Under the pieces are notes generated by a model that had not been told where the DNA came from, did not search any database, and was given only the letters and a program-made list of their open reading frames with translations. From Rhodoferax sp. (GTDB lineage Bacteria; Pseudomonadota; Gammaproteobacteria; Burkholderiales; Burkholderiaceae_C): a DNA stretch of 13,197 bases. The position numbers and the translations under genes were made by a program. Location of the stretch: positions 1-13,197 of the forward strand of contig JAJAZK010000447.1 in NCBI GenBank assembly GCA_026785765.1. The letters run 5' to 3'. Every line of letters starts with the position of its first letter. The first letter of the stretch is position 1. Positions 1 to 6,974 of this stretch are shown piece after piece.

Positions 1-221
1 GCGTATTCTTCTGCACCTACTTCAAACACGCCAGCCGTTGTCACGATCGGGTTTGGATACAGCAAAAAGCGGTCGAGACCGGTCGCGATTGCAGCCGCCC
101 GTACAAAGGGATTGATGTCGCCGGTGGTGCTGGTTCCGCCGCCACCACCGCCACACGCGCTGAGCAATACCGCCAGCATCGCAACACCCAGCCCGGCCAG
201 AAACCTTACGCTACGCATCAT
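1..221 (-). CDS. Putative lipoprotein, N-terminal 73 codons only (runs off the left edge)
   Basis: Only the first 73 codons are in the window. They show a classic lipoprotein signal peptide: a short basic n-region (MMRSVRF), a hydrophobic core, and the lipobox LLSAC directly followed by a run of five glycines. The predicted lipidated Cys is near residue 24. Such a protein would be processed by signal peptidase II and anchored in the inner or outer membrane. The visible mature part (starting GGGGGTSTTGDINPF) matches no family I can name. Two ATG codons are adjacent, at 219-221 and 216-218. The GAGGAA ribosome site fits the second slightly better, so the start may be 218. The gene begins 11 nt after the stop of the giant cytochrome/autotransporter gene, so the two are very probably co-transcribed and translationally coupled. 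A functional link to that protein is inference. Confidence 0.8.
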   Translation of the reverse strand, partial: MMRSVRFLAGLGVAMLAVLLSACGGGGGGTSTTGDINPFVRAAAIATGLDRFLLYPNPIVTTAGVFEVGAEEY

Positions 222-224
222 CAA

Positions 225-230
225 TTCCTC
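225..230 (-). promoter_or_regulatory. Ribosome binding site of the lipoprotein gene
   Basis: The minus strand reads GAGGAA, then TTG, then two ATG codons. From the GAGG core, the spacing is 5 nt to the first ATG and 8 nt to the second. The site lies inside the 11-nt gap after the upstream stop (TAG at 233-235), which supports translational coupling. Confidence 0.6.
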
Positions 231-232
231 AC

Positions 233-3200
233 CTAAAAACGAAGCAGATACACCGCCGACAACTGGTTGGCTTTATAGCTCTTGGCATTGGTCACGAACG
301 GCGGACGGATACCAGGGGTGGAACGCACATGGCGCCACGAGAAATCAATCGAGTCGCGCGGACCAAAACTCAGGTTGTAGCCAACCGTCGTGAGCCAGGT
401 ACGCGCATCAACCTGGTAACTGAACAATTGACCGCCGACATAAGCATCGTCTTGGGCAAACACCTTTGCAATCGTCGCGTTTTCCAGCGATGGCCGACCT
501 GTAGAGACAATCTCGCCGACGCGCAATTCGGTCCCGACGTAAAGGGTCTCGCGGTTGCTCAGCGTGTAGTCCACGTTTGCGCGCAGGGAGTTGTCACGGG
601 TGCTGAAAACGTCGCTGTTGGCGTTGCGCAGGTTGTGTGACAGGGCGCCAAACAGGCCGATGCGGTCGGTCAGCGGCAAGCGTACCGAAACACCGGCTGA
701 GAACCGGTAACCGTCGCGAAGACTGGATTCGAAGGCCTCACCCGTGAGTTTGGCAAAGGCGCCATAGGTAGGTTCGTTGAACTCGGAGGACTCCCGGAAC
801 TGGTACTCGGTCTCCAGGCCGGCCTGCAAGTTGCTAAGACCGTTGAACCGGTGGAATTTCTGGCCTCCAAAGGTACCCGTGAACAACAGGCGCGACTGGT
901 CTGACAGACGGTGGGCAAAGGTCCGGCCGACGTTGAAACTGTAGAAATCGTCGTTCCGGCGGTCCGGCCCGGCCTTGGCACGGGTCACGTTGTCGTCATA
1001 GGTATAGCCCGCGTCAAACTGGTAGTCGAGTTCGCTGTCATCCTGGCTCAGTTCGGCGAGTTTTAGCTTGGGCAGGCCCTTGGCGTCGAAATCCTTGCTC
1101 AGACGCAATCGCAAGGCGTAACCAGAATCGTTGCTGAACGAATGGGTTAGCTGATATTCAAGCGAAAGCGTCAAGCCGTCGCGGAACAGGAATTCGCTGC
1201 CCAAGCCAAGCACCAGGGAGTTGCGCGAACCACCCGTGGCGGGAATGCCAAAACGGGGGCCACCCGGCTGGTCGGCGTAACCGATGAAAGCTGTTTCATT
1301 GCCTTTGAACTCGTGCCGCGCTTCGGCGCGCACGCGCGGAATCGCAAACCCGAAACTGGTGGCGTGGGCCGACTCGGCACGCACACCGAGGGCGCCCTGC
1401 ACCGAGGTGCTGGTCTGGCTGAAATAGGTAAGGGCAAATGCGCCAGCGCCGGTCTCGGAACTGGTCGCCAGCCGGTTCGTGGCAAAGTCCAGCCGACCGT
1501 AAGGCGATACCAGCGAATTCCCTTCGCGGATCTCATAACCACCGGTGAGTGAACCAAAAAGCTGTGTTCCGCTGCGGCTGCCCAGCGCAAAGGCGTTGGC
1601 TGGCTGGACAAAACGCCGACTGTCAAAGTCCAGCGTACCAACACCAAGCAGGCCGTCCAGATACGTGTTCGGGCGAATCTGGTAACTGCCATACACCGCC
1701 AGCGAATAACCCCTGGACCGGTTGACCGAGCCATCGGTGCCAATGGTGGCCTTGTCGCGGCCATAGCCAAGGCCTACACCCCAGGCCAGGTCGTCATTCA
1801 GGCGCTGGTCCATGCCGATGCTGATGCCATTGGAACTGAACTCGGCGCTGGCCAGGCCAGCGGCAGCGTCGCGGGTGCCGAAGCTGGCCATGCCCTCGAT
1901 CCAGTAGTTTGTCTTGCCGCTCTTGTCGGGAGTGGTATTGAGCCCGGCCGCGGTGCCGATGCTGGCCAGGTCGAGGGAACGCGACTTGATCAGCGAAATG
2001 ACGCTCTCCGAAAACGGTATCGAGCGCAAACCGGTGCCGCTGGCGAGCGCGTTCAGGGCCTCAGCCTCGCGGATTTCGACGGCCCGTGGCAACAGCGTTG
2101 CCAGTACCGCGCTGCCGCCTGGGTTGACAATATCAGAGCCAATGGTGCGCGGCAGGGCCAAGGCCGCACCAATGGCAGACGCGTTCTGGGCTGCCGACGG
2201 TGGCGTCGCCAGGGGCGAGGCAGACGTGCCAGCGGAGAAGATTGAGCTCGTGGAACCAACTGGCGCAGTTGCCGCCGTTACCGCACCAGCAAAGGCGGAA
2301 CCGGCGGCGGGTGGATTCGGAAGCGACGGAAGCTGGCCTTGCAAGGCTCCGCCGCCAGCACCTGTTGCGCCAGGCGGCCGGTGCAGCGACTCCATACGGC
2401 GCTGGAAGTTGGAGATCTGGGCGCGTGAGAAGCGCTGCGCCGTCTCGATCTGGGCACTCACGATCGCGGTTACCGTGGGATCCTGGATTGGGTCCGGCCG
2501 GCCAGTGACGGTCACGGTGACGGTCCCTTGAGGCGACTGCCCGCCGAGTCCGGTTCCGACGAAGGTGAACGAGTCCGGCCCGAAATAGTTCTTCCCCGGT
2601 GTGTACGTCACGTTCGTACCGCTGGCCACCGCAGCGCCGTGCGCGGGTGTCGCCAGCACCGTAACGCCGGTGGGGTTGAAACCGTTGAACAGGCATGTCG
2701 CCAAGTTCAGTGTGGTCGGGGTGTTCACCGGGACCGACATCGCACAGGCCTGGGGCGCCGGGACGCCAATTGTGAATGGAACAGTGCGTCCGGCGCCAGG
2801 CCCTACGGCGTTGATGGCGTTGATCATTGCTGAGTAATTGCCTGGTGTTGTGGGCGTACCGTCGATCACCCCGGTGGCCGCGTTGATCTGCAACCCGGGC
2901 GGCAGACCAGTCGCGCTGTAACTCAGGATTGCCGGATTGGTAGCCACAACTTGCAACGGTGCAATCGGGGAACCCGCCGGGAAACTGGCAAAGGTCGGGC
3001 TGGTGATGACCGGCGCCGTGCTCGGGACAATAGTGAAAGCCAGCGTGAACGGCGCACTCGCCCCGACCACATTCGACGCCCGCAGCAGCGTGCTGAAGCT
3101 GCCGCTGGCGGTTGGCGTGCCGCTGATGGCACCGGTTGCGGTGTCCAGCACCAATCCGGCAGGCAGCGCGCCAGGCGCCGCTATTGCATAAGACGTCAGC

Positions 3201-6046
3201 GGCGTGTTCGTGGCCGTGATCTGGTAACCGGCAAAGACCGAATTGGCCGCCCCCGTGGCAGTATTTGCACTGCTGATGGTGGGGACCACGTTCGGGTTGA
3301 TCACCAGGCTCAACTGGCTGCTGAAACCGGTATTTGCCACATTGGTTGCGCTAAGGGTGACCGCAAAGGTTCCGCTCTGGGTCGGGGTGCCGACAATCTG
3401 CCCGGACGCATTCACGCTGAGGCCGCCGGGCAGTCCGGTGGCAGCATAGCCGGTGATCGGCGGATTGGTGGCGTTGATCTGGATCGGTGTGAACACTGTT
3501 TGCACCGTGCCGGCAATTGCCGGGAAGCTTGCGGTGACCACCGGGCCTGTCGTTGGAACAATGGTGATGGCCAGCGGGAATGGGGCGCTGGTGCCGAACG
3601 AATTGGTGGCTGTGAGCGTCACTGGAAACGCACCGCTGACATTCGGCGTTCCAGTGATGGCCGCCGTCGACGAGCCGGCGACGCCAGTCGGCGTCACGAC
3701 CAGGCTAAGCCCGCTTGGCAACACACCGGAAGCCACCGCAAATCCCGAGAAAACCGGGTTGCTGGCGGTAATGGGATAGTTGAATGATGGCACATTGACA
3801 CTGCTGCTCACCGAAGCGGCGCTGTTGATGGAGGGGGCCGCGTTGGGCGCGATACGGATCTTCACCGCCGGGGCCGATGTGCCCAGCCCCGGCACCGCGT
3901 TGGAGGCTGTTGCCACCACGTCAAAGTCGCCGCTTTGGGACGGCGAACCGGAGATCAGGCCGCTACCGCTGACCGTCAGCCCGGCAGGAAGGCCGGTTGC
4001 GCCATATGCCAGGATAGGCGGGTTGGTGGCGCTGATCTGTATCGTGGGACTGATTGCGGTATTCACCGTTCCGGTCAAAGCCGGTGCCGCCACAAACGGC
4101 GCCGTGACCACCGGCAGGCTGGACGGTGTGATCGTGAACGGCACCACAAGATCGTTGCTGTTCCCAGGGACCACGTTGGTGGCGCGGAACGTAACGTTCG
4201 TCGGGCCACCGCTGACCGTAGGCGTTCCAGTAACCGTTCCGTCGGGGTTGAGCGTCAGGCCGGTCGGCAAGGTTCCCGCCACCACTGCATAGCTGAGGAT
4301 GGGCGGGTTGGTGGCGACGATGGTGTAGGCCGTCCCGAACTGGTTCGCCGACACGGCGACACTGGGCGCCCCACTGATCACCGGGAGCGCGTTCGGGTTG
4401 ATGCGGATGGTCCGATTGACCGCCGCTCCGGCGCCGAAAGAATTGCTGCCGGTGATGGAAATGGGGAAGTCACCACTCTGCGTCGGTGTGCCGATGAACT
4501 GGCCGCTAACGTTGACCGTCAGGTTCGTCGGCAGTCCGGTGGCGCCAAAAACCATACCCGTCAGGGATGGATTCGTCAGTGTCACAAAATAGTTGGAGCC
4601 ATTGATCAACGTTCCCACCGTCCCGGCGGCTGTCGTCGACGCAGGGATGTTGGAACTGATGGCCGGCGGGCCGGCAGAGTTGACGGTAACCGTGAATCCG
4701 CCTTGCGTGACGGCGCCAGCTGCGGTCGTGGCGCCAAAGGTGATGCCCGTGTAGGAGCCGCTGACGGTTGGAATGCCTGTCAGCTGGCCATTCAAAGCCG
4801 AGAAACTCAAGCCGGTCGGCTGAGAACTCATGCTGAACTGGTTCGACGTGAGCGGTGTGGGCGACGCGGTTACGGTGTAGGTGGGGATTGACACGTTTTG
4901 ATTGAAGGCCGCCGGGTTAGCGCTGGTGATGCCCGCCATCGTCAAAGCCACCGCCTTGGTTACGTTTCCGCCGCCGCTCTCCACGGCCGTCGAGCCACTG
5001 ATCGCCGCCGTCACGTTGAGGGTATACGCCGCCGCAAACCCGGTGAACGTCCCGACGATGGGCTGACTGCAGCCGCCGGCAGTGCAGGTGTTGGTTCCCA
5101 GGCTCAGCCCGAGACTGGCAAGACTTACACCACTGAGGGTCGGCGCCGCGGCGCGGTCCACCGTAACACCGAAAGTGGCCAGCGGATCATTGGATATGAT
5201 CGTGTAAACAGGGGTGGCAGGGCCAGTGTCCTGCACGCGCACGGATGCTGTTGCGCCCGAGGTTATGCCAAACACGGTAACCGCAATGATGCGCGTCGCC
5301 ACCGTGGCGGACTCGTTGGCCACCGATACGGTGAAGTTATCCGACCCGGTATATACGGACCCACCAGACACGTAGCGAGCCCGATAGTTCATCAAGTCAC
5401 GGGACAAGGTCGTGAACGCGCCCGCAATGATCGAAGCCGTGCTGGACGCCCCGCTGGTGGCGGCATTTGCTGGCGCCAAGGCCGTGAAGCCAACCGTGGG
5501 TAAACGAGCGGGAAGGGTGATCGTACCGTCCGACGCCGCTCCGGCCGTTCCACGCGTGAGTAGCGGATGAATGTTCTTGTCCGCCGACACGCCGGCCCGC
5601 AAGCGCAGCATCAAGCTGGTGTTGCCATTGACTACCGTAAATGACGGTGCCTCCTTTTGTCCAAGGAACAGCGCCAGACTGGAAGCCTCGGTGTCGGTGA
5701 CCACCAGCCCGATCATTCCCACAATACCACCGACGCTGACGGCATTGCGAATCGCCTGCGGATTGTTCGCGCCAGGTCGATTGTTGAGGCCTGCTCCCCC
5801 GCTGATTGGTGTGTTGTGACAGCCAGTGCAGCCCAGGCTGGAATACAGCAGTCGGCCCGCTTCGGCCGTTTGCGCGTCCGCCGGAAACGCCACCACCATG
5901 AACATTGCAAAGGCGGCCGCGGGCGCGAGGAACATCGCGCAAAGTCGCCTCGCGACGCGGCCCAAGATCCCCGCGTCGCGCCCTTGAGAATGCATACCGC
6001 CCGGCCGACTTCGCGCAACAGGGATGATCACAAGCTGGTAACTCAC
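233..6046 (-). CDS. Giant autotransporter-like surface protein: cytochrome c, Ig-like repeats and two outer-membrane barrels
   Basis: 1937 codons with no visible frameshift. Visible modules: residues 1-59, a long signal peptide ending FPADAQ; 60-131, a small class I cytochrome c-like domain with CTGCH at 73-77 and a candidate distal ligand Met111 before a closing helix; about 183-258, a degenerate Ig/cadherin-like segment; 388-1097, eight putative-Ig (He_PIG-like) repeats carrying LPxGL and GTPTxSG signatures; 1098-1181, a Big_9-like domain (NYFGPDSFTF); 1184-1222, a charged helical linker, then an Ala/Pro/Gly-rich stretch; about 1377-1653, a 12-strand autotransporter barrel; about 1672-1937, a second barrel of roughly 12 strands ending in Phe. 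A Sec-exported passenger displayed outside by the first barrel is expected. The GTG start has an AAGGTG ribosome site 8 nt upstream; ATG at 5995 (1920 aa) is the alternative and has a poorer site. The cytochrome call rests on the motif plus its context. The function, perhaps surface electron transfer or adhesion, is inference. Confidence 0.88.
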   Translation of the reverse strand: MSYQLVIIPVARSRPGGMHSQGRDAGILGRVARRLCAMFLAPAAAFAMFMVVAFPADAQTAEAGRLLYSSLGCTGCHNTPISGGAGLNNRPGANNPQAIRNAVSVGGIVGMIGLVVTDTEASSLALFLGQKEAPSFTVVNGNTSLMLRLRAGVSADKNIHPLLTRGTAGAASDGTITLPARLPTVGFTALAPANAATSGASSTASIIAGAFTTLSRDLMNYRARYVSGGSVYTGSDNFTVSVANESATVATRIIAVTVFGITSGATASVRVQDTGPATPVYTIISNDPLATFGVTVDRAAAPTLSGVSLASLGLSLGTNTCTAGGCSQPIVGTFTGFAAAYTLNVTAAISGSTAVESGGGNVTKAVALTMAGITSANPAAFNQNVSIPTYTVTASPTPLTSNQFSMSSQPTGLSFSALNGQLTGIPTVSGSYTGITFGATTAAGAVTQGGFTVTVNSAGPPAISSNIPASTTAAGTVGTLINGSNYFVTLTNPSLTGMVFGATGLPTNLTVNVSGQFIGTPTQSGDFPISITGSNSFGAGAAVNRTIRINPNALPVISGAPSVAVSANQFGTAYTIVATNPPILSYAVVAGTLPTGLTLNPDGTVTGTPTVSGGPTNVTFRATNVVPGNSNDLVVPFTITPSSLPVVTAPFVAAPALTGTVNTAISPTIQISATNPPILAYGATGLPAGLTVSGSGLISGSPSQSGDFDVVATASNAVPGLGTSAPAVKIRIAPNAAPSINSAASVSSSVNVPSFNYPITASNPVFSGFAVASGVLPSGLSLVVTPTGVAGSSTAAITGTPNVSGAFPVTLTATNSFGTSAPFPLAITIVPTTGPVVTASFPAIAGTVQTVFTPIQINATNPPITGYAATGLPGGLSVNASGQIVGTPTQSGTFAVTLSATNVANTGFSSQLSLVINPNVVPTISSANTATGAANSVFAGYQITATNTPLTSYAIAAPGALPAGLVLDTATGAISGTPTASGSFSTLLRASNVVGASAPFTLAFTIVPSTAPVITSPTFASFPAGSPIAPLQVVATNPAILSYSATGLPPGLQINAATGVIDGTPTTPGNYSAMINAINAVGPGAGRTVPFTIGVPAPQACAMSVPVNTPTTLNLATCLFNGFNPTGVTVLATPAHGAAVASGTNVTYTPGKNYFGPDSFTFVGTGLGGQSPQGTVTVTVTGRPDPIQDPTVTAIVSAQIETAQRFSRAQISNFQRRMESLHRPPGATGAGGGALQGQLPSLPNPPAAGSAFAGAVTAATAPVGSTSSIFSAGTSASPLATPPSAAQNASAIGAALALPRTIGSDIVNPGGSAVLATLLPRAVEIREAEALNALASGTGLRSIPFSESVISLIKSRSLDLASIGTAAGLNTTPDKSGKTNYWIEGMASFGTRDAAAGLASAEFSSNGISIGMDQRLNDDLAWGVGLGYGRDKATIGTDGSVNRSRGYSLAVYGSYQIRPNTYLDGLLGVGTLDFDSRRFVQPANAFALGSRSGTQLFGSLTGGYEIREGNSLVSPYGRLDFATNRLATSSETGAGAFALTYFSQTSTSVQGALGVRAESAHATSFGFAIPRVRAEARHEFKGNETAFIGYADQPGGPRFGIPATGGSRNSLVLGLGSEFLFRDGLTLSLEYQLTHSFSNDSGYALRLRLSKDFDAKGLPKLKLAELSQDDSELDYQFDAGYTYDDNVTRAKAGPDRRNDDFYSFNVGRTFAHRLSDQSRLLFTGTFGGQKFHRFNGLSNLQAGLETEYQFRESSEFNEPTYGAFAKLTGEAFESSLRDGYRFSAGVSVRLPLTDRIGLFGALSHNLRNANSDVFSTRDNSLRANVDYTLSNRETLYVGTELRVGEIVSTGRPSLENATIAKVFAQDDAYVGGQLFSYQVDARTWLTTVGYNLSFGPRDSIDFSWRHVRSTPGIRPPFVTNAKSYKANQLSAVYLLRF
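2756..4885 (-). repeat. Array of eight putative-Ig (He_PIG-like) modules, alternating in two subtypes
   Basis: Within the giant gene, about 85-97 residues recur eight times (residues 388-457, 458-552, 553-642, 643-735, 736-832, 833-919, 920-1010, 1011-1097). Each has a core of the form ATNPPI..Y, then LPxGL, then GTPTxSG, then a xATN/xASN strand. One subtype carries ATGLPxGL and mostly ends INPN or IAPN. The other carries G.LPxGL and ends TITPS or TIVP[ST]. From the second module on they alternate strictly. Similarity is also visible in the DNA, for example around 3460-3485 and 4018-4042, which belong to same-subtype modules two apart. Confidence 0.85.
5816..5830 (-). other. Haem c attachment motif CTGCH in the giant surface protein
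   Basis: The five codons read Cys-Thr-Gly-Cys-His, a canonical CxxCH site for covalent haem attachment. The motif is preceded by GRLLYSSLG, typical of the first helix of class I cytochromes c. It is followed about 34 residues later by Met111 (codon 5714-5716) in a VSVGGIVGMIG context, and then by a helix reading TDTEASSLALFLG, which resembles the usual C-terminal helix. The motif lies 14 residues after the predicted signal cleavage site, as expected of a periplasmically matured cytochrome. Confidence 0.75.
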
Positions 6047-6054
6047 GCAGTTGA

Positions 6055-6060
6055 CACCTT
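6055..6060 (-). promoter_or_regulatory. Ribosome binding site supporting the GTG start at 6046
   Basis: The minus strand reads AAGGTG, then an 8-nt spacer, then GTG. AGGTG is complementary to the 3' end of 16S rRNA. The next in-frame candidates, ATG at 5995 and ATG at 5935, have a poorly placed and a distant purine-rich site respectively. The choice therefore favours the longer protein with an extended signal peptide. Confidence 0.45.
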
Positions 6061-6153
6061 CGAAATAAGGCCGTTCGCGCAGACAGCGCGCGCCACATTA
6101 CGTCCAGGATCCACAACGGAAGGAGCTGCCAAACCTGATGCGAATCAAAAAAG

Positions 6154-6183
6154 AGTGTAACGAAGCATTGCCGCAGAACCCAA
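6154..6183 (-). promoter_or_regulatory. Candidate sigma70-type promoter for the giant gene
   Basis: On the minus strand TTGGGT (6178-6183) and TACACT (6154-6159) are separated by 18 nt, followed by a T-rich stretch. The match to TTGACA/TATAAT is partial: 3 of 6 and 4 of 6. It would give a leader of about 100 nt before the GTG at 6046. The assignment rests only on consensus matching and position. Confidence 0.22.
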
Positions 6184-6275
6184 GACTCGCGGCTGCAAAA
6201 TAGCAGTCGCATCGTCAACTGTGGCATTCCGTCCACAATCGCGGCGCGCCGCAAATGTCGCCGTGGCACGGGAGG

Positions 6276-6971
6276 TCATGGACCGGACAAACTGATCAAG
6301 CCCTGCCACGACGACACCGGAATGCGCGCAACCGGGACAGATCGGGAGTCGGCGACGGGGCGATAAACAATGATTTCAGCGAGTTCGATCAGGATGTTGT
6401 CTTGCTTGATCGGCGTCCCTTGTACGTGGGACACCAGCACAATGTTGGTGCCCGCAGGCGGCTGGCGGTTCAAATAGGCAAACCGGCGGGAATGATCGTA
6501 TCCGCTGTCTCGCCCTGCGCTCGGATTGAGCTCCAGGTTCACCAGGGGCTCGCCGAGTCCCATCAGCAGCGCAGTATCCCTGGCACGGCACATGGCAGAT
6601 GTCTGCACCGATGCCACGGGCAGCCGAAGTCGCAATATTGCAGCGCCCACCCAGCGCGCCTGCTGTTCGCCGAGCGCCGTCAGGCCGCCTTCCTCCGGGC
6701 AGGCAGGCCGGGGATCACTGGTGTGGGCGTGGCGCATGAAAAGCACCAAACCGCCTGAGCGCAAAGCACTTAGCAGTTGCTGACCCTTGAGTTCGACGGC
6801 CGGATCAATGACGGGCGAACTGATGCCGGCAGCATAGGCAATCGGCAGAACGGGAGGGGCCTCTGTGGGTTGGGCCCAAGCAGATGCCATGGCGCCACAA
6901 AGCCAACCCAGATGGCATATCAGCCGTAACCAGCGCTGTTGAGGCGCGATGTTGCGCCAACTCTGGCCCAC
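6276..6971 (-). CDS. Secreted histidine phosphatase family protein
   Basis: 231 codons. A basic n-region and hydrophobic stretch end in ASAWA before Gln34, a good signal peptidase I site, so the protein is probably periplasmic. The phosphatase signature is MRHAHT (Arg80, His81): His81 would be the phosphorylated nucleophile, with Ala where classic phosphoglycerate-mutase-like enzymes have the Gly of RHG. SAMCRARDTA (125-134) supplies the conserved Arg region, and VSHVQ (His182) the second His. Spacing fits the exported branch of the superfamily (Ais-like and related proteins), so a phosphoester substrate in the periplasm is likely; the substrate is unknown. The start is GTG; the first in-frame ATG would cut the signal peptide. 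The GTG lies 3 nt after the TpsB stop, in the same frame, so translation is probably coupled. It is the last gene of the TPS operon. Confidence 0.85.
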   Translation of the reverse strand: MGQSWRNIAPQQRWLRLICHLGWLCGAMASAWAQPTEAPPVLPIAYAAGISSPVIDPAVELKGQQLLSALRSGGLVLFMRHAHTSDPRPACPEEGGLTALGEQQARWVGAAILRLRLPVASVQTSAMCRARDTALLMGLGEPLVNLELNPSAGRDSGYDHSRRFAYLNRQPPAGTNIVLVSHVQGTPIKQDNILIELAEIIVYRPVADSRSVPVARIPVSSWQGLISLSGP

Positions 6972-6974
6972 AGC

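Larger units (their letters stand above)
6047..6275. other. Intergenic region between the phosphatase gene and the giant gene (229 nt)
   Basis: This is the only gap over 20 nt in the window and the likely place for a new promoter and any terminator of the TPS operon. I see a weak sigma70-like promoter, a 12-nt perfect palindrome (GCGGCGCGCCGC, 6241-6252), a short hairpin near the giant gene (CGCGC/GCGCG, 6076-6090), and an imperfect 8-bp stem at 6189-6210. None of the hairpins is followed by a T-run in the transcribed direction. No small gene is apparent. Confidence 0.5.

Noticed and set aside
236..1033. Calling the second barrel a Slam-type surface lipoprotein assembly modifier because a lipoprotein gene follows
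   Set aside because: The YTYDDN-type first strand is common to many outer-membrane proteins, no TPR-like N-terminal domain precedes it, and I count about 12 strands, not the 14 I recall for Slam barrels.
2951..4891. Long plus-strand reading frames (2951-3787 and 3935-4891) opposite the Ig-repeat array
   Set aside because: Their products are rich in Arg, Gly and Ala with no domain, signal or sensible start site. They exist because the minus-strand gene is GC-rich and repetitive. The same holds for plus-strand frames at 8795-9961 and 11337-12476.
6144..6210. Possible rho-independent terminator after the phosphatase gene (stem near 6189-6210, T-run near 6145-6150)
   Set aside because: The stem has a mismatch in the transcribed orientation and the T-run lies about 40 nt away from it. 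The only other pairing upstream of the T-run is a 5-bp stem with a 14-nt loop.
6241..6252. Perfect 12-nt palindrome GCGGCGCGCCGC in the intergenic gap
   Set aside because: It could be an operator, but a short all-GC palindrome is not surprising in GC-rich DNA, and nothing else supports a role.
5397..6269. A 290-codon minus-strand frame overlapping the start of the giant gene and crossing the intergenic gap
   Set aside because: It is out of frame with the well-supported cytochrome/Ig gene, and its translation (Cys-, Trp-, His- and Arg-rich) has no recognisable domain.
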